Positions 8,208 through 16,164 of a stretch of DNA of 64,000 bases are shown here, piece by piece. The notes under the pieces are model-generated. The model worked only from the letters and a program-made list of their open reading frames with translations, was not told where the DNA came from and searched no databases. Position numbers and translations under genes: made by a program. How positions within the stretch are numbered: the first letter of the stretch is position 1; every line of letters begins with the position of its first letter. Source of the DNA: Paenibacillus macerans (GTDB lineage: Bacteria; Bacillota; Bacilli; Paenibacillales; Paenibacillaceae). The DNA is taken from positions 496,001 to 560,000 of the forward strand of contig NZ_UGSI01000001.1 of the NCBI RefSeq assembly GCF_900454495.1, read 5' to 3'.

Positions 8208-8808
8208 GGGGTTGCTGTTTCTGGCCGGGGAAGAAGGCCTCAGCTTGAAACAGCTGGCCGAGGTAACCGAGCAGCGGCAGGAACTCGTCGCCGACGCGCT
8301 GGAGGACATGAAGTCGTCGTTCGAGCGGGCCGGGAGAGGGCTGCAGATCGTGCAGATCGCGGGCAATTATCAGCTTGCGACGCTGCCGGAGCACGTTCCT
8401 TATTTCGAGCGGCTGGCCTACTCTCCGTCCCGTTCTTCCTTGTCCCAGGCCGCGCTGGAGGCGCTGTCGATCATCGCCTACCGGCAGCCGATTACACGGG
8501 TTGAAATCGAAGAGATCCGCGGCGTGAAATCGGAAAGGGCTATCCATACTTTGGTGAATAAGGATCTGATTGAAGAAGTAGGACGTGCGGATGCGATCGG
8601 CCGTCCGATATTGTACGGGACAACCAAAGCGTTTCTGGATTATTTCGGACTGGCCAGCCTGGACGACTTGCCGGATTTGGCCGATTTCGAAAGTCCGGAA
8701 CAGCTGGAGGAAGAGACGCAGCTGTTGTTTCAAAAGCTGGAGGAGCAGCAGCTGACCTTCGACGACGTGGACGGCGAAGAAGGCGCCGGATCCAAGGAAA
8801 ATTTTTGA
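8176..8808 (+). CDS. scpB: segregation and condensation protein B
   Basis: Winged-helix dimer that binds the ScpA linker in the condensin complex. 210 residues. Seen: start MNFQELKSIIEGLLFLAGEE, QLATLPEH, and the highly conserved ALSIIAYRQPITRVEIEEIRG-type block near residues 95-115, then VGRADAIGRPILYGTT. ATG 8176 is preceded by GGGAAGGAAA and starts inside the 3' end of scpA. Terminators follow at 8812 and 8908. Confidence 0.95.
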   Translation: MNFQELKSIIEGLLFLAGEEGLSLKQLAEVTEQRQELVADALEDMKSSFERAGRGLQIVQIAGNYQLATLPEHVPYFERLAYSPSRSSLSQAALEALSIIAYRQPITRVEIEEIRGVKSERAIHTLVNKDLIEEVGRADAIGRPILYGTTKAFLDYFGLASLDDLPDLADFESPEQLEEETQLLFQKLEEQQLTFDDVDGEEGAGSKENF

Positions 8809-8811
8809 ATG

Positions 8812-8856
8812 CAGGCCGTTTGGAAGGTGGCTCCACCTTTTGAACGGCCTGTTTTG
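8812..8856 (+). terminator. scpAB terminator
   Basis: CAGGCCGTT (8812-8820) and AACGGCCTG (8843-8851) flank an inner hairpin (AAGGTGG/CCACCTT), followed by TTTT. It begins 4 bases after the scpB stop. Confidence 0.8.
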
Positions 8857-8907
8857 ACAGGAATACCCATCCCTTCAATCGCTCAAATGTAGAAGTCAGA
8901 GCCATAA

Positions 8908-8932
8908 AAGAACGCCGTCAGGCGTTTTTCTT
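8908..8932 (+). terminator. second hairpin with T-tract
   Basis: AACGCC-GTCA-GGCGTT followed by TTTCTT, with AAAAG on the 5' side. May back up the scpAB terminator or insulate the next gene. Confidence 0.7.
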
Positions 8933-9009
8933 AATTCGCGAATTTTTTCCTGTCCGGGAAGGCATACTACCATGGAGAATTTTATTTGATAGGTATGGAG
9001 GGCTTTCCC

Positions 9010-9690
9010 GTGTGGATTTGGCTCGGAGGCATCCTGATCCTGCTGCTGCTCATCATTTTTTTGATTTTGATATCCAAAGTCCGCCTGCGTTTGTTCATCC
9101 GGAAAGTAAACGATGACGATACGATAAAGCTCGATATTACGATGCTTTACGGGCTGTTATCCATGCACTATCAGGTGCCTTCCATCCTGCTGAAAAACTG
9201 GCGGGCAGGACTGGAGATCGAGCAGGAGCGAAGCGAAAACATGATTTTTGATTCGTCCGACAGCAAGCGGGACGTCAACAAGGATAAGGTGAATTCGTGG
9301 ATCGATGATTTGGATCGAATGATAAAGGCGACGAAGGGGTTTAAAAAATGGCTGAAAAAGACGCTGCGCCGGGTTACTTTTCAAGGATTGGAATGGTCCA
9401 CAAACGTCGCGCTGGACGATGCCGCCCATACGGCGACCTTAACGGGAGCGCTTTGGGGACTTAAATCGACGCTGGTCGGATGGTTGACCCGCCATATCTC
9501 TTTACAGCAAAGACCCAAGCTGTTTGTCGTTCCTGTATTCGGCGGCAAGCCGTTATTTACCACGGAACTCAGCTGCATAGCGGAAATTCGCTGCGGTTAT
9601 GCTATATATGCAGGACTGGTACTTATAGTTCGCGTGTTAAAAGTGAAGGGAGGAGTGAAAAAATGGCTGAACATCCTATCCAAGGGTTAA
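9010..9690 (+). CDS. DUF2953 membrane-anchored protein (YtfI-like)
   Basis: Function unknown. About 226 residues with one N-terminal membrane segment (WIWLGGILILLLLIIFLILI) followed by a basic soluble part that matches the DUF2953 pattern (KVRLRLF, LDITMLYGLLSMHYQVP, the later VPVFGGKPLFTTELSCIAEIRCGYAI). GTG 9010 is preferred because GGAGGG is 6 bases upstream; a TTG at 8986 or ATG at 8995 would add 8 or 5 residues. It overlaps ytfJ by 28 bases, the same pairing as ytfI-ytfJ in B. subtilis, which suggests a sporulation-linked role. That last point is inference. Confidence 0.8.
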   Translation: MWIWLGGILILLLLIIFLILISKVRLRLFIRKVNDDDTIKLDITMLYGLLSMHYQVPSILLKNWRAGLEIEQERSENMIFDSSDSKRDVNKDKVNSWIDDLDRMIKATKGFKKWLKKTLRRVTFQGLEWSTNVALDDAAHTATLTGALWGLKSTLVGWLTRHISLQQRPKLFVVPVFGGKPLFTTELSCIAEIRCGYAIYAGLVLIVRVLKVKGGVKKWLNILSKG

Positions 9691-10178
9691 TGCAAACGGC
9701 GATGGAAAACATCAAGGAAATGGTGGATGTCAATACGATCGTAGGCGAGCCGGTGCAAACGGCGGACGGCGGCGTCATTTTGCCGATCAGCCGCGTCGGT
9801 TTCGGATTTGCCGCCGGGGGCAGCGATTTCAACGTGGACGAAAAAAACGGTGCTTCCCATGAAGGGGGCAGACTTCATCCGTTTGGCGGCGGCAGCGGCG
9901 GCGGCGTTTCGATTAATCCGATCGCCTTTCTCGTCGTCGGAAAAGCGGGCGTTCATATCGTTCCATTGGACAACCAAACCCATCTGGTGGAAAGAATCAT
10001 CGATTCTGTTCCGGGGCTCATCGACAAAATCCAATCGATGTTTCCGGGCAACGGCACCGCAAATGCAGGCATGATGATGGGCCAAACCTTTCAGGCCGCG
10101 CAAGCCCCTCAGACCGCTCAAGCCGGCATGAACGAGCCGAATGTGAACCCTGCCCCTGCCGTTAATCCTTTCGCCTGA
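9663..10178 (+). CDS. ytfJ: GerW/YtfJ-family sporulation protein
   Basis: Spore-associated protein of the YtfJ (GerW) family; the B. subtilis member is linked to spore germination, with the biochemical role unclear. 171 residues. Seen: HPIQGLMQTAMENIKEMVDVNTIVG at the N-terminus, GVILPISRVGFGFAAGGSDF, a glycine-rich stretch FGGGSGGGVSINPIAFLV, and a low-complexity Q/A/P-rich tail. ATG 9663 is preceded by GGGAGGAG. The upstream DUF2953 gene overlaps it, so both are likely one unit, ending at the terminator near 10197. Confidence 0.9.
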   Translation: MAEHPIQGLMQTAMENIKEMVDVNTIVGEPVQTADGGVILPISRVGFGFAAGGSDFNVDEKNGASHEGGRLHPFGGGSGGGVSINPIAFLVVGKAGVHIVPLDNQTHLVERIIDSVPGLIDKIQSMFPGNGTANAGMMMGQTFQAAQAPQTAQAGMNEPNVNPAPAVNPFA

Positions 10179-10196
10179 CCGACCGATCCTTTCCGG

Positions 10197-10220
10197 GACC
10201 TCCGGGAGGGGTCTTTTTTT
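10197..10220 (+). terminator. ytfJ terminator
   Basis: GACCTCC pairs with GGAGGGGTC-type arm (10205-10213) and is followed by seven T residues at 10214-10220. Confidence 0.8.
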
Positions 10221-10299
10221 GGCGGAAAGCTTGGACATACTCCCTCTTTCCGCCGCATATAGTTAACCAAGAACTCGCTACATATTACCGGAGGAATCT

Positions 10300-11505
10300 A
10301 TGATGAGGAATTTATCACGATCCCGCGCGCTGAGAAGCTTCTGCGGAAAGGTGGCGGGGATACTGATTTTGCCGCTTCTGTTGCAGACCGGAACGGTTCA
10401 GGCCGCTCCTGCCGCGGCCGAGCCGCAAATTCACGCTCAGGCGGCGGCGTTGATCGATGTGACATCGGGGCGGATTTTATACAGCCTTGAAGGGGACAAG
10501 GAGCTGCCGATCGCAAGTTTGACCAAAATCATGACCGCCATCGTCGCCATTGAGCACGGGAAGCTGGAAGATACCGTCACCGTGGGGAGAAACGCTTACG
10601 CCAAAGAAGGGTCGTCTTTGTATTTGCGGTTGGGCGAAGAGATGAGCCTGGAAAATATGCTGTACGGGCTGATGCTCCGTTCGGGCAACGACGCCGCCAC
10701 GGCGATTGCCGAGCATGTCGGCGGCTCCGAGGAAGGCTTCGTATACCTGATGAACGAAAAAGCCAAATTGCTGGGCCTGGCGCATTCGCATTTTCAAAAT
10801 CCGCACGGTTTGGATGCGAAAGGCCACTACTCTTCGGCGAACGATTTGGCCAAGCTGACCGCCTACGCGCTCAAAAATCCGCAGTTTAAGGAAATCGTCC
10901 GCACGCCGAGCAAAAAGGCGCCGAATCCGAACGACCCTTGGGACTATAAATGGCTGAACAAAAACAAAATGCTCCGTTTCTACGAAGGGGCGGATGGCGT
11001 GAAAACCGGGTATACGAAAATCGCCAGACGCTGCCTTGTCAGCTCGGCGACCCGGGCCGGCCAGCAACTGGCGGTCGTCACGCTAAACGACGGGGATGAT
11101 TGGAACGATCACCGGAAGCTGCTCGATTACGGGTTCGCGAATTTTCCGCTGACGAAAATTATCGAGGAGGGCCAAACGGTACAAAGCGGTTTGATTACGG
11201 GAACAGGCTTCAGTTACCCGCTGGCCAAAGGGGAACAGGAGAAAGTCGAAAGAAGGCTGAAGCTCAGCTCGCCGGCCGCCGCCTCGTTTGGCTATCGGGG
11301 AAAAATCAGCGTGATGCTGGACGGCAAAGAAATCGGCGCCGTTCCCGTTTATGAACAAGGGACGGACCGGCAGACACCGGGCCGGACGGCCGATACCCGG
11401 GGGGCCAAAGATTCGGGCGGGGCGTATGCCAACCGGGTAAAATTCCCGGAAGCCTGGGGCGGAACGTTCAAAAAAGTAATCCAAACCCTGCTGCTGGCCG
11501 ATTAA
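10300..11505 (+). CDS. dacB: sporulation D-alanyl-D-alanine carboxypeptidase DacB
   Basis: Penicillin-binding protein 5* type: removes terminal D-Ala from peptides and so controls cross-linking of spore cortex. 401 residues. Seen: signal peptide (about 1-36, ending VQAAPA), active-site S73-L-T-K76, SGN at 128-130 and KTG at 235-237, in the right order and spacing, then the beta-rich C-terminal domain. GGAGGAATCT precedes ATG 10300; ATG 10303 is also possible. Identification as dacB instead of dacF or dacA rests mainly on the following spmA-spmB, the dacB-spmA-spmB operon of B. subtilis. Confidence 0.92.
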   Translation: MMRNLSRSRALRSFCGKVAGILILPLLLQTGTVQAAPAAAEPQIHAQAAALIDVTSGRILYSLEGDKELPIASLTKIMTAIVAIEHGKLEDTVTVGRNAYAKEGSSLYLRLGEEMSLENMLYGLMLRSGNDAATAIAEHVGGSEEGFVYLMNEKAKLLGLAHSHFQNPHGLDAKGHYSSANDLAKLTAYALKNPQFKEIVRTPSKKAPNPNDPWDYKWLNKNKMLRFYEGADGVKTGYTKIARRCLVSSATRAGQQLAVVTLNDGDDWNDHRKLLDYGFANFPLTKIIEEGQTVQSGLITGTGFSYPLAKGEQEKVERRLKLSSPAAASFGYRGKISVMLDGKEIGAVPVYEQGTDRQTPGRTADTRGAKDSGGAYANRVKFPEAWGGTFKKVIQTLLLAD

Positions 11506-11569
11506 TGCGGCTGCCTCATGCAGGGAAGGCTATGGGAAGATATATATTGGGCAGAGGAGGGGAAACCAT

Positions 11570-12205
11570 TTGGTCAATAAAATATGGCTTGCACTTATTC
11601 TGATCGGATTTTCGTTTGCGGCGGCCAAAGGGGAAATCGGGACGGTGACGCAGGCCGCCTTCGACGGGGCGGCAACGGGGGTTACCGTCTGCTTCGGACT
11701 AATCAGCGTACTGGTGTTTTGGCTTGGCATCATGCGGCTGGCGGAGGATTCCGGCCTCGTCAAGGCGATTTCGCGCCTGCTCGGTCCGGTGGTCGCCTAT
11801 CTGTTCCCGGACGTGCCGAAAAACCATCCGGCCATGGGATACATTTTGTCCAACATGAGCGCTAATTTGCTGGGCCTAGGCAACGCCGCCACGCCGATGG
11901 GCATCCGGGCGATGCAGGAGCTGCAGCAGCTCAATCCCGACAAGGAGACGGCGTCGCCGGCGATGTGCACGCTGCTGGCGCTGAACACCGCGAGCATCAC
12001 GCTGATTCCGACGACGCTGATCGCGATCCGCATCAATTTCCAATCGGCGAATCCGGCCGAAATCGTCGGCTCCACCTTGCTCGCTACCGCGATTGCCACT
12101 GCGGCCGCCATTGTGGCGGACCGCTGGTACCGGAGGCGAAGCCTGCGCAGGACGCCGCCCCAGGCCCCCCCGACCACACCGTCTGCGACTTTGCTGGAGA
12201 GGTGA
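11570..12205 (+). CDS. spmA: spore maturation protein A
   Basis: Membrane protein of the nucleoside-recognition (Gate) domain family; with SpmB it is needed for full spore core dehydration. 211 residues with several hydrophobic helices, and the conserved PVVAYLFPDVPKNHPAMGYI and NMSANLLGLGNAATPMGIRAM blocks. TTG start at 11570 is set by GAGGAGGGG about 8 bases upstream. A basic, proline-rich tail ends the protein. spmB starts 6 bases after the stop. Confidence 0.94.
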   Translation: MVNKIWLALILIGFSFAAAKGEIGTVTQAAFDGAATGVTVCFGLISVLVFWLGIMRLAEDSGLVKAISRLLGPVVAYLFPDVPKNHPAMGYILSNMSANLLGLGNAATPMGIRAMQELQQLNPDKETASPAMCTLLALNTASITLIPTTLIAIRINFQSANPAEIVGSTLLATAIATAAAIVADRWYRRRSLRRTPPQAPPTTPSATLLER

Positions 12206-12211
12206 TGCCGC

Positions 12212-12745
12212 TTGCTGGATTGGCTTAACGTGGTATCCGCTTGGGCGGTGCCGGTAATGATCGCTTTTATACCGTTATATGCTTATTTAAAAAAAGTGCC
12301 TGTCTATGAATCATTTGTTGACGGGGCCAAGGACGGTTTCTCCACCGCGATCGGCATCATCCCTCACCTCGTAGGCATGATGGTGGCGATCAGCGTGTTT
12401 CGCGCTTCGGGGGCGCTGGACGCGCTGGTCGGCTGGATGGCGCCGCTGCTCGCGCGGCTGAACGTGCCGCCCGAGGTGCTTCCGCTCGGTTTCCTGCGGC
12501 CGTTGACCGGAACGGGATCGCTCGCTTTTACGACCGATCTGATCAAAACGTACGGCCCGGATTCGATGATCGGCCGCATCGCCTCGACGATTCAAGGAAG
12601 CACGGACACGACGCTGTATGTGCTGACGGTTTATTTCGGCGCGGTCGGCATCAAAAACGGCAGGTATGCCTTGAAAGTCGGGCTGTTTTCCGATGCGGTC
12701 GGATTTGTGGCCGCGATCGCCGTTTGTTTAGTGCTGTTCGGATGA
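12212..12745 (+). CDS. spmB: spore maturation protein B
   Basis: Partner of SpmA in the inner membrane of the forespore or spore. 177 residues, Gate-domain family. Seen: FVDGAKDGFSTAIGIIPHLVGMMVA, then LRPLTGTGSLAFTTDLIKTYGPDSMIGRIASTIQGSTDTTLYVLTVYFG-type sequence, strongly conserved. TTG start 12212 follows GAGAGGTGA. Third gene of dacB-spmA-spmB; terminator at 12788. Confidence 0.94.
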   Translation: MLDWLNVVSAWAVPVMIAFIPLYAYLKKVPVYESFVDGAKDGFSTAIGIIPHLVGMMVAISVFRASGALDALVGWMAPLLARLNVPPEVLPLGFLRPLTGTGSLAFTTDLIKTYGPDSMIGRIASTIQGSTDTTLYVLTVYFGAVGIKNGRYALKVGLFSDAVGFVAAIAVCLVLFG

Positions 12746-12787
12746 TTAGACGATTATATGAAGCCAGGGCCGTTCATGGCGTTTTCC

Positions 12788-12811
12788 AAGCCGCTGTGGG
12801 CGGCTTTTTTC
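12788..12811 (+). terminator. dacB-spmAB operon terminator
   Basis: AAGCCGC (12788-12794) and GCGGCTT (12100+6, i.e. 12100s region at 12800-12806 counted from the window start) form a short GC-rich hairpin with a T6 tail ending at 12110+1. The hairpin lies about 40 bases after the spmB stop at 12745. Confidence 0.75.
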
Positions 12812-12879
12812 TGTACGTGCGGCGGCTATTGTGATTTTGTGCGTCTATGGGTATCATGTGTATGAGGTGACTATTGATC

Positions 12880-13629
12880 ATGGAAAGATTACAGAAAATA
12901 TTAGCCGGTGCGGGCGTGGCTTCCCGCCGTAAATGCGAGGAACTGATTTTGAGCGGCAAGGTGCAGGTGAACGGCGAAACCGTCACGGAGCTGGGCACCA
13001 AGGCGGACCCGGCCGCCGACGTCATTACGGTGGACGGCAAACCGATCGGCGCGGAAAAGAAGCTGTATCTCGTATTCAACAAGCCGAAAGGAGTTATTAC
13101 GAGCGCGGCGGATCCGCAAGGCAGAAAAATCGTCACCGATTATTTAAAAGGCGTCAAGGAGCGGGTTTATCCGGTAGGACGGCTTGACTACGATACCGAA
13201 GGGCTGCTGCTCCTGACCAATGACGGGGAATTCGCCCATTTGCTGACGCATCCGAAACACCATGTGCCCAAAACGTATCATGCCACGGTCAAAGGGGTGC
13301 CGCACGGCGATGATTTGGAAAAGTTGAAGAAAGGAATCATGCTTGAGGACGGCATCACGGCTCCGGCCGAAGTAGAGTACCATGACGTCGATCCGGAAGG
13401 GAAGTTCGCCACCATTTCCATCACGATTCATGAAGGGCGAAACCGTCAGGTGCGGCGCATGTTCGATGCGATTTCTCACCCCGTGTCCAAGCTGAAGCGG
13501 ATTTCCTTCGGCGATCTGTACCTCGGCAATTTGAAGCGGGGGCTGTACCGCCACTTGACCAAAGAAGAGGTCGACGGCCTCTACAAGCAAGCCCGCAGCG
13601 CCTCCCCCACCTCCCCCAAGCGCAAATAG
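12880..13629 (+). CDS. rluB: 23S rRNA pseudouridine synthase RluB-like
   Basis: RsuA/RluB-family enzyme that converts a uridine of 23S rRNA to pseudouridine. 249 residues: an N-terminal S4 RNA-binding domain (MERLQKILAGAGVASRRKCEELI) and the catalytic domain with the family signature VGRLDYDTEGLLLLTNDGEF, whose aspartate is the nucleophile. Also EGRNRQVRRMFDA. ATG 12880 is chosen because GAGGTGA lies 9 bases upstream; the TTG at 12874 would be too close. Located between spmB and resA as in B. subtilis (ypuL). Confidence 0.93.
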   Translation: MERLQKILAGAGVASRRKCEELILSGKVQVNGETVTELGTKADPAADVITVDGKPIGAEKKLYLVFNKPKGVITSAADPQGRKIVTDYLKGVKERVYPVGRLDYDTEGLLLLTNDGEFAHLLTHPKHHVPKTYHATVKGVPHGDDLEKLKKGIMLEDGITAPAEVEYHDVDPEGKFATISITIHEGRNRQVRRMFDAISHPVSKLKRISFGDLYLGNLKRGLYRHLTKEEVDGLYKQARSASPTSPKRK

Positions 13630-13867
13630 TGCGTGAATGAAACGGCGGTAAAGGCAAGAGGGTGAAATGATTCTGAAGAAGCGGCAGCGTTCGCCTTTGT
13701 GAGCGGATTTCTACAGCTTGTGAATTTACATGATCAAAGAAATCCGCGAACAACAGCGATCGTAAGAACATTTCACCCGGCTGCCCCTATCCGCACGATC
13801 ATTTCGAACCGCACTTTTGCGCGTCACATAATATTCATATTTCCCAAGGCTGAAATTGTGGCAATTT

Positions 13868-13930
13868 TCGTTATAATGTTCATAGAGTGTTCACGATTTG
13901 TTCAACACTTTATGATTATGTTCATAGAAA
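13868..13930 (+). promoter_or_regulatory. resA promoter region with repeated motifs
   Basis: TATAAT at 13872-13877 is a good -10; no convincing -35 stands 17 bases upstream, which fits an activated promoter. Downstream, ATGTTCATAGA occurs twice (13877-13887 and 13919-13929), flanking AGTGTT...AACACT (13886-13909), an inverted repeat around 12 bases. These are candidate ResD or redox-regulator sites, by position only. The rest of 13630-13867 shows nothing recognisable. Confidence 0.45.
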
Positions 13931-13941
13931 GGAAGTTTTCG

Positions 13942-14469
13942 ATGGGAAAGGCAAGACGGCCGATTCAGATCGTGATCTTAATGCTGATCGTTATCCTTGG
14001 CGGTTATGCGATCAGCAACGCGGTGTTTGGCGACGACTCCGGCAAGCCCGTCGTAGGAGAGAAGCCGCCGGCGTTCAAGCTGCTGGGGCTCGACGGCAAC
14101 GTACATACACTTGGCGATTACAAAGGCAAAGCGGTGGTCATCAATTTCTGGGCGACCTGGTGCACGTATTGCGTCAAGGAAATGCCCGCTTTGCAGACCC
14201 AGTGGGAAAAGTGGAAGGATCAGGACGTCGTCATCCTCGGGATCAATACGGGGGAGGACAAGATGACCGTGGAAAACTTCGTCAAGCAGACCGGCGCCGG
14301 ATTTCCTATTTTATTCGACAGCGACAACACGGCGGTGCGCGATTATGGGATCGTGCCGATGCCGACGACGTTTTTTGTGGACAAAAAAGGCAAAATCGCC
14401 TCCATCCATCAGGGAGAGCTGAATCTTGACACCCTCGACGATCAAATTGCTCAGTTGGTTAACCCTTGA
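13942..14469 (+). CDS. resA: thiol-disulfide oxidoreductase ResA
   Basis: Membrane-anchored extracytoplasmic thioredoxin that keeps apocytochrome c cysteines reduced for heme attachment. 175 residues: signal anchor at about 8-28, then a TlpA/ResA-type thioredoxin fold with the active site C74-T-Y-C77 in FWATWCTYCVKEMP, and the cis-proline region VPMPTTFFVDKKG. The CTYC dipeptide differs from the CEPC of B. subtilis ResA. Start ATG 13942 follows AAAGGAAG; the frame is open upstream but without homology. First gene of resABC-resDE. Confidence 0.95.
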   Translation: MGKARRPIQIVILMLIVILGGYAISNAVFGDDSGKPVVGEKPPAFKLLGLDGNVHTLGDYKGKAVVINFWATWCTYCVKEMPALQTQWEKWKDQDVVILGINTGEDKMTVENFVKQTGAGFPILFDSDNTAVRDYGIVPMPTTFFVDKKGKIASIHQGELNLDTLDDQIAQLVNP

Positions 14470-14487
14470 TAGGAGAGGAGGGGGAAA

Positions 14488-16164
14488 ATGGCGTTCATCG
14501 AAAATACAAAATGCGAATGCGGCCACCAGAACCGGGTCGGCACCGTACTATGCGAATCTTGCGGAAAACCGCTGCAGGATGACGGAGCTCCCGGAGAGTT
14601 GCTGGAAATGCGCTACGACGGCGTGGCCAGAAGATCGCAGCGGGCCAACCCGAACTTTATCGACCGGATATGGAATTTTTTCTCCTCGGTGAAAGTCGCG
14701 GTTTATCTGATCATCATCACCCTGATCGGCGCCAGCCTCGGCACGATATTCGAGCAGGAAAGCAATTTTATCAATTTCAATCCTTCCACCTTTTACAAAA
14801 ATAAGTACGGAACGATCGGCGAGATTTACTACAGGCTGGGCTTATCGCACACGTACGAATCGTGGTGGTTCATTCTGCTGCTGGTGATGATCGGGGCCTC
14901 CCTCGTCATTTGCAGCCTGGACCGGGTGCTGCCGCTTTACAAAGCGCTTTCAAAACAGAAGATCCGCAAACATCCGGAGTTTTTGACCCGGCAAAAAATC
15001 GTCTACCAGGGCCAAATCGGCGAGGACGGCAAGGCCTGGGTCCAGCGGGCGGTCCAGCCGCTCCGCAAAAAACATTACCGCGTCCATACGGACGGGGATG
15101 CGCTGCTCGCCGAAAAACAGCGGTTCAGCCGCTGGGGGCCGTATGTCATCCACATCGGGCTGATTGTTTTTTTGCTGGCCGTATTGTTCCGCGGGCTTCC
15201 GGGACTGCACATGGACAAACATTACTGGTTCCCGGAGGGGGAAATCACCCGGATTCCCGATACGAACCTTTATTTGAAGAACGAAAAATTCACGGTGGAA
15301 TATTACAACGAGGACGAAATGTCGGAGGACTTCAAAAAGACCGGCAAGATCGTCCCGAAGCTGTACGAAACGCAGGCCGTGCTGTACGAATGCACCGCCG
15401 ATTGCGACGATCCCTCGAAGCAGCCGCAGCTCAAGGAAGTGGAGCGGCATGCGATCCGGGTCAACGACCCGCTAAGCTATAAAGGCCTGAAGGCGTATCA
15501 GTTCGACTTCGATCTGACGCCGAAGCTGCGCTCCGTGCAGCCGGTGCTGGTGGACAAGGGGACGGGGGAGCAGTACGGGAAATTCAAGCTGGAGATGAAG
15601 AATCCGCAGCGCGAATTTAAGCTGGGGCCTTACACGCTGGAGCTTCAGAACAAATACATGGAATTTTCCTTGAATGAACAAGGGCAGCCGGTCTCCTTGT
15701 CCGGGGAGCCGAACGCGCCGGCCTTTTTATTTTTGGTCAAAGGTCCGGATTTGCCCAAAGAAGGCGCGCAATACATTTACTTCCCGAAACAGGTCGACAA
15801 GGAACGCTTCCAGCAGGATGCGATCAACGAGAAGCTGGGCGGTTTGCAGAACAAGCTTACGCTTGATGTCCTCGGGATGGAGGATGTCGATTTCATCAGC
15901 GCCTCCAGTTACCTGAACATCCGCGTCGACCGGGCGATGCCCTTTGTCTGGCTGGGGCTGGCGATCGTCATGCTCGGGCTCGTTCTGGGATTCTACTGGC
16001 AGCATCGCCGGATTTGGCTGCGCGTGGACGGCGGCAAGCTGACGCTGGGCGGCCATACGACGAAAAACTGGTTTGGCATGCGCCGCGAAGTGTCCGCGTT
16101 CCTGAAAGCGATGGGCATCGATGTGGATGAGAAGTCATTGGAAAACGGGGGGAAACGTCCATGA
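14488..16164 (+). CDS. resB: cytochrome c biogenesis protein ResB
   Basis: With ResC forms the system II heme exporter and cytochrome c synthase. 558 residues. An N-terminal zinc-ribbon-like stretch (C10, C12, then CESC near residues 26-29) precedes the first membrane helix near 65-85; further helices near 130-150 and 215-235, a large extracytoplasmic domain, and a last helix near 480-500. AGAGGAGGGGG lies 6 bases before ATG 14488. ResC starts within its stop (ATGA), so the two are translationally coupled. The N-terminal cysteines are also found in the B. subtilis protein. Confidence 0.95.
   Translation: MAFIENTKCECGHQNRVGTVLCESCGKPLQDDGAPGELLEMRYDGVARRSQRANPNFIDRIWNFFSSVKVAVYLIIITLIGASLGTIFEQESNFINFNPSTFYKNKYGTIGEIYYRLGLSHTYESWWFILLLVMIGASLVICSLDRVLPLYKALSKQKIRKHPEFLTRQKIVYQGQIGEDGKAWVQRAVQPLRKKHYRVHTDGDALLAEKQRFSRWGPYVIHIGLIVFLLAVLFRGLPGLHMDKHYWFPEGEITRIPDTNLYLKNEKFTVEYYNEDEMSEDFKKTGKIVPKLYETQAVLYECTADCDDPSKQPQLKEVERHAIRVNDPLSYKGLKAYQFDFDLTPKLRSVQPVLVDKGTGEQYGKFKLEMKNPQREFKLGPYTLELQNKYMEFSLNEQGQPVSLSGEPNAPAFLFLVKGPDLPKEGAQYIYFPKQVDKERFQQDAINEKLGGLQNKLTLDVLGMEDVDFISASSYLNIRVDRAMPFVWLGLAIVMLGLVLGFYWQHRRIWLRVDGGKLTLGGHTTKNWFGMRREVSAFLKAMGIDVDEKSLENGGKRP

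Noticed and set aside
14488..14580. ResB N-terminal cysteines as an unusual fusion
   Set aside because: As recalled, B. subtilis ResB carries the same C-x-C and C-x2-C start, so this is a normal family feature.
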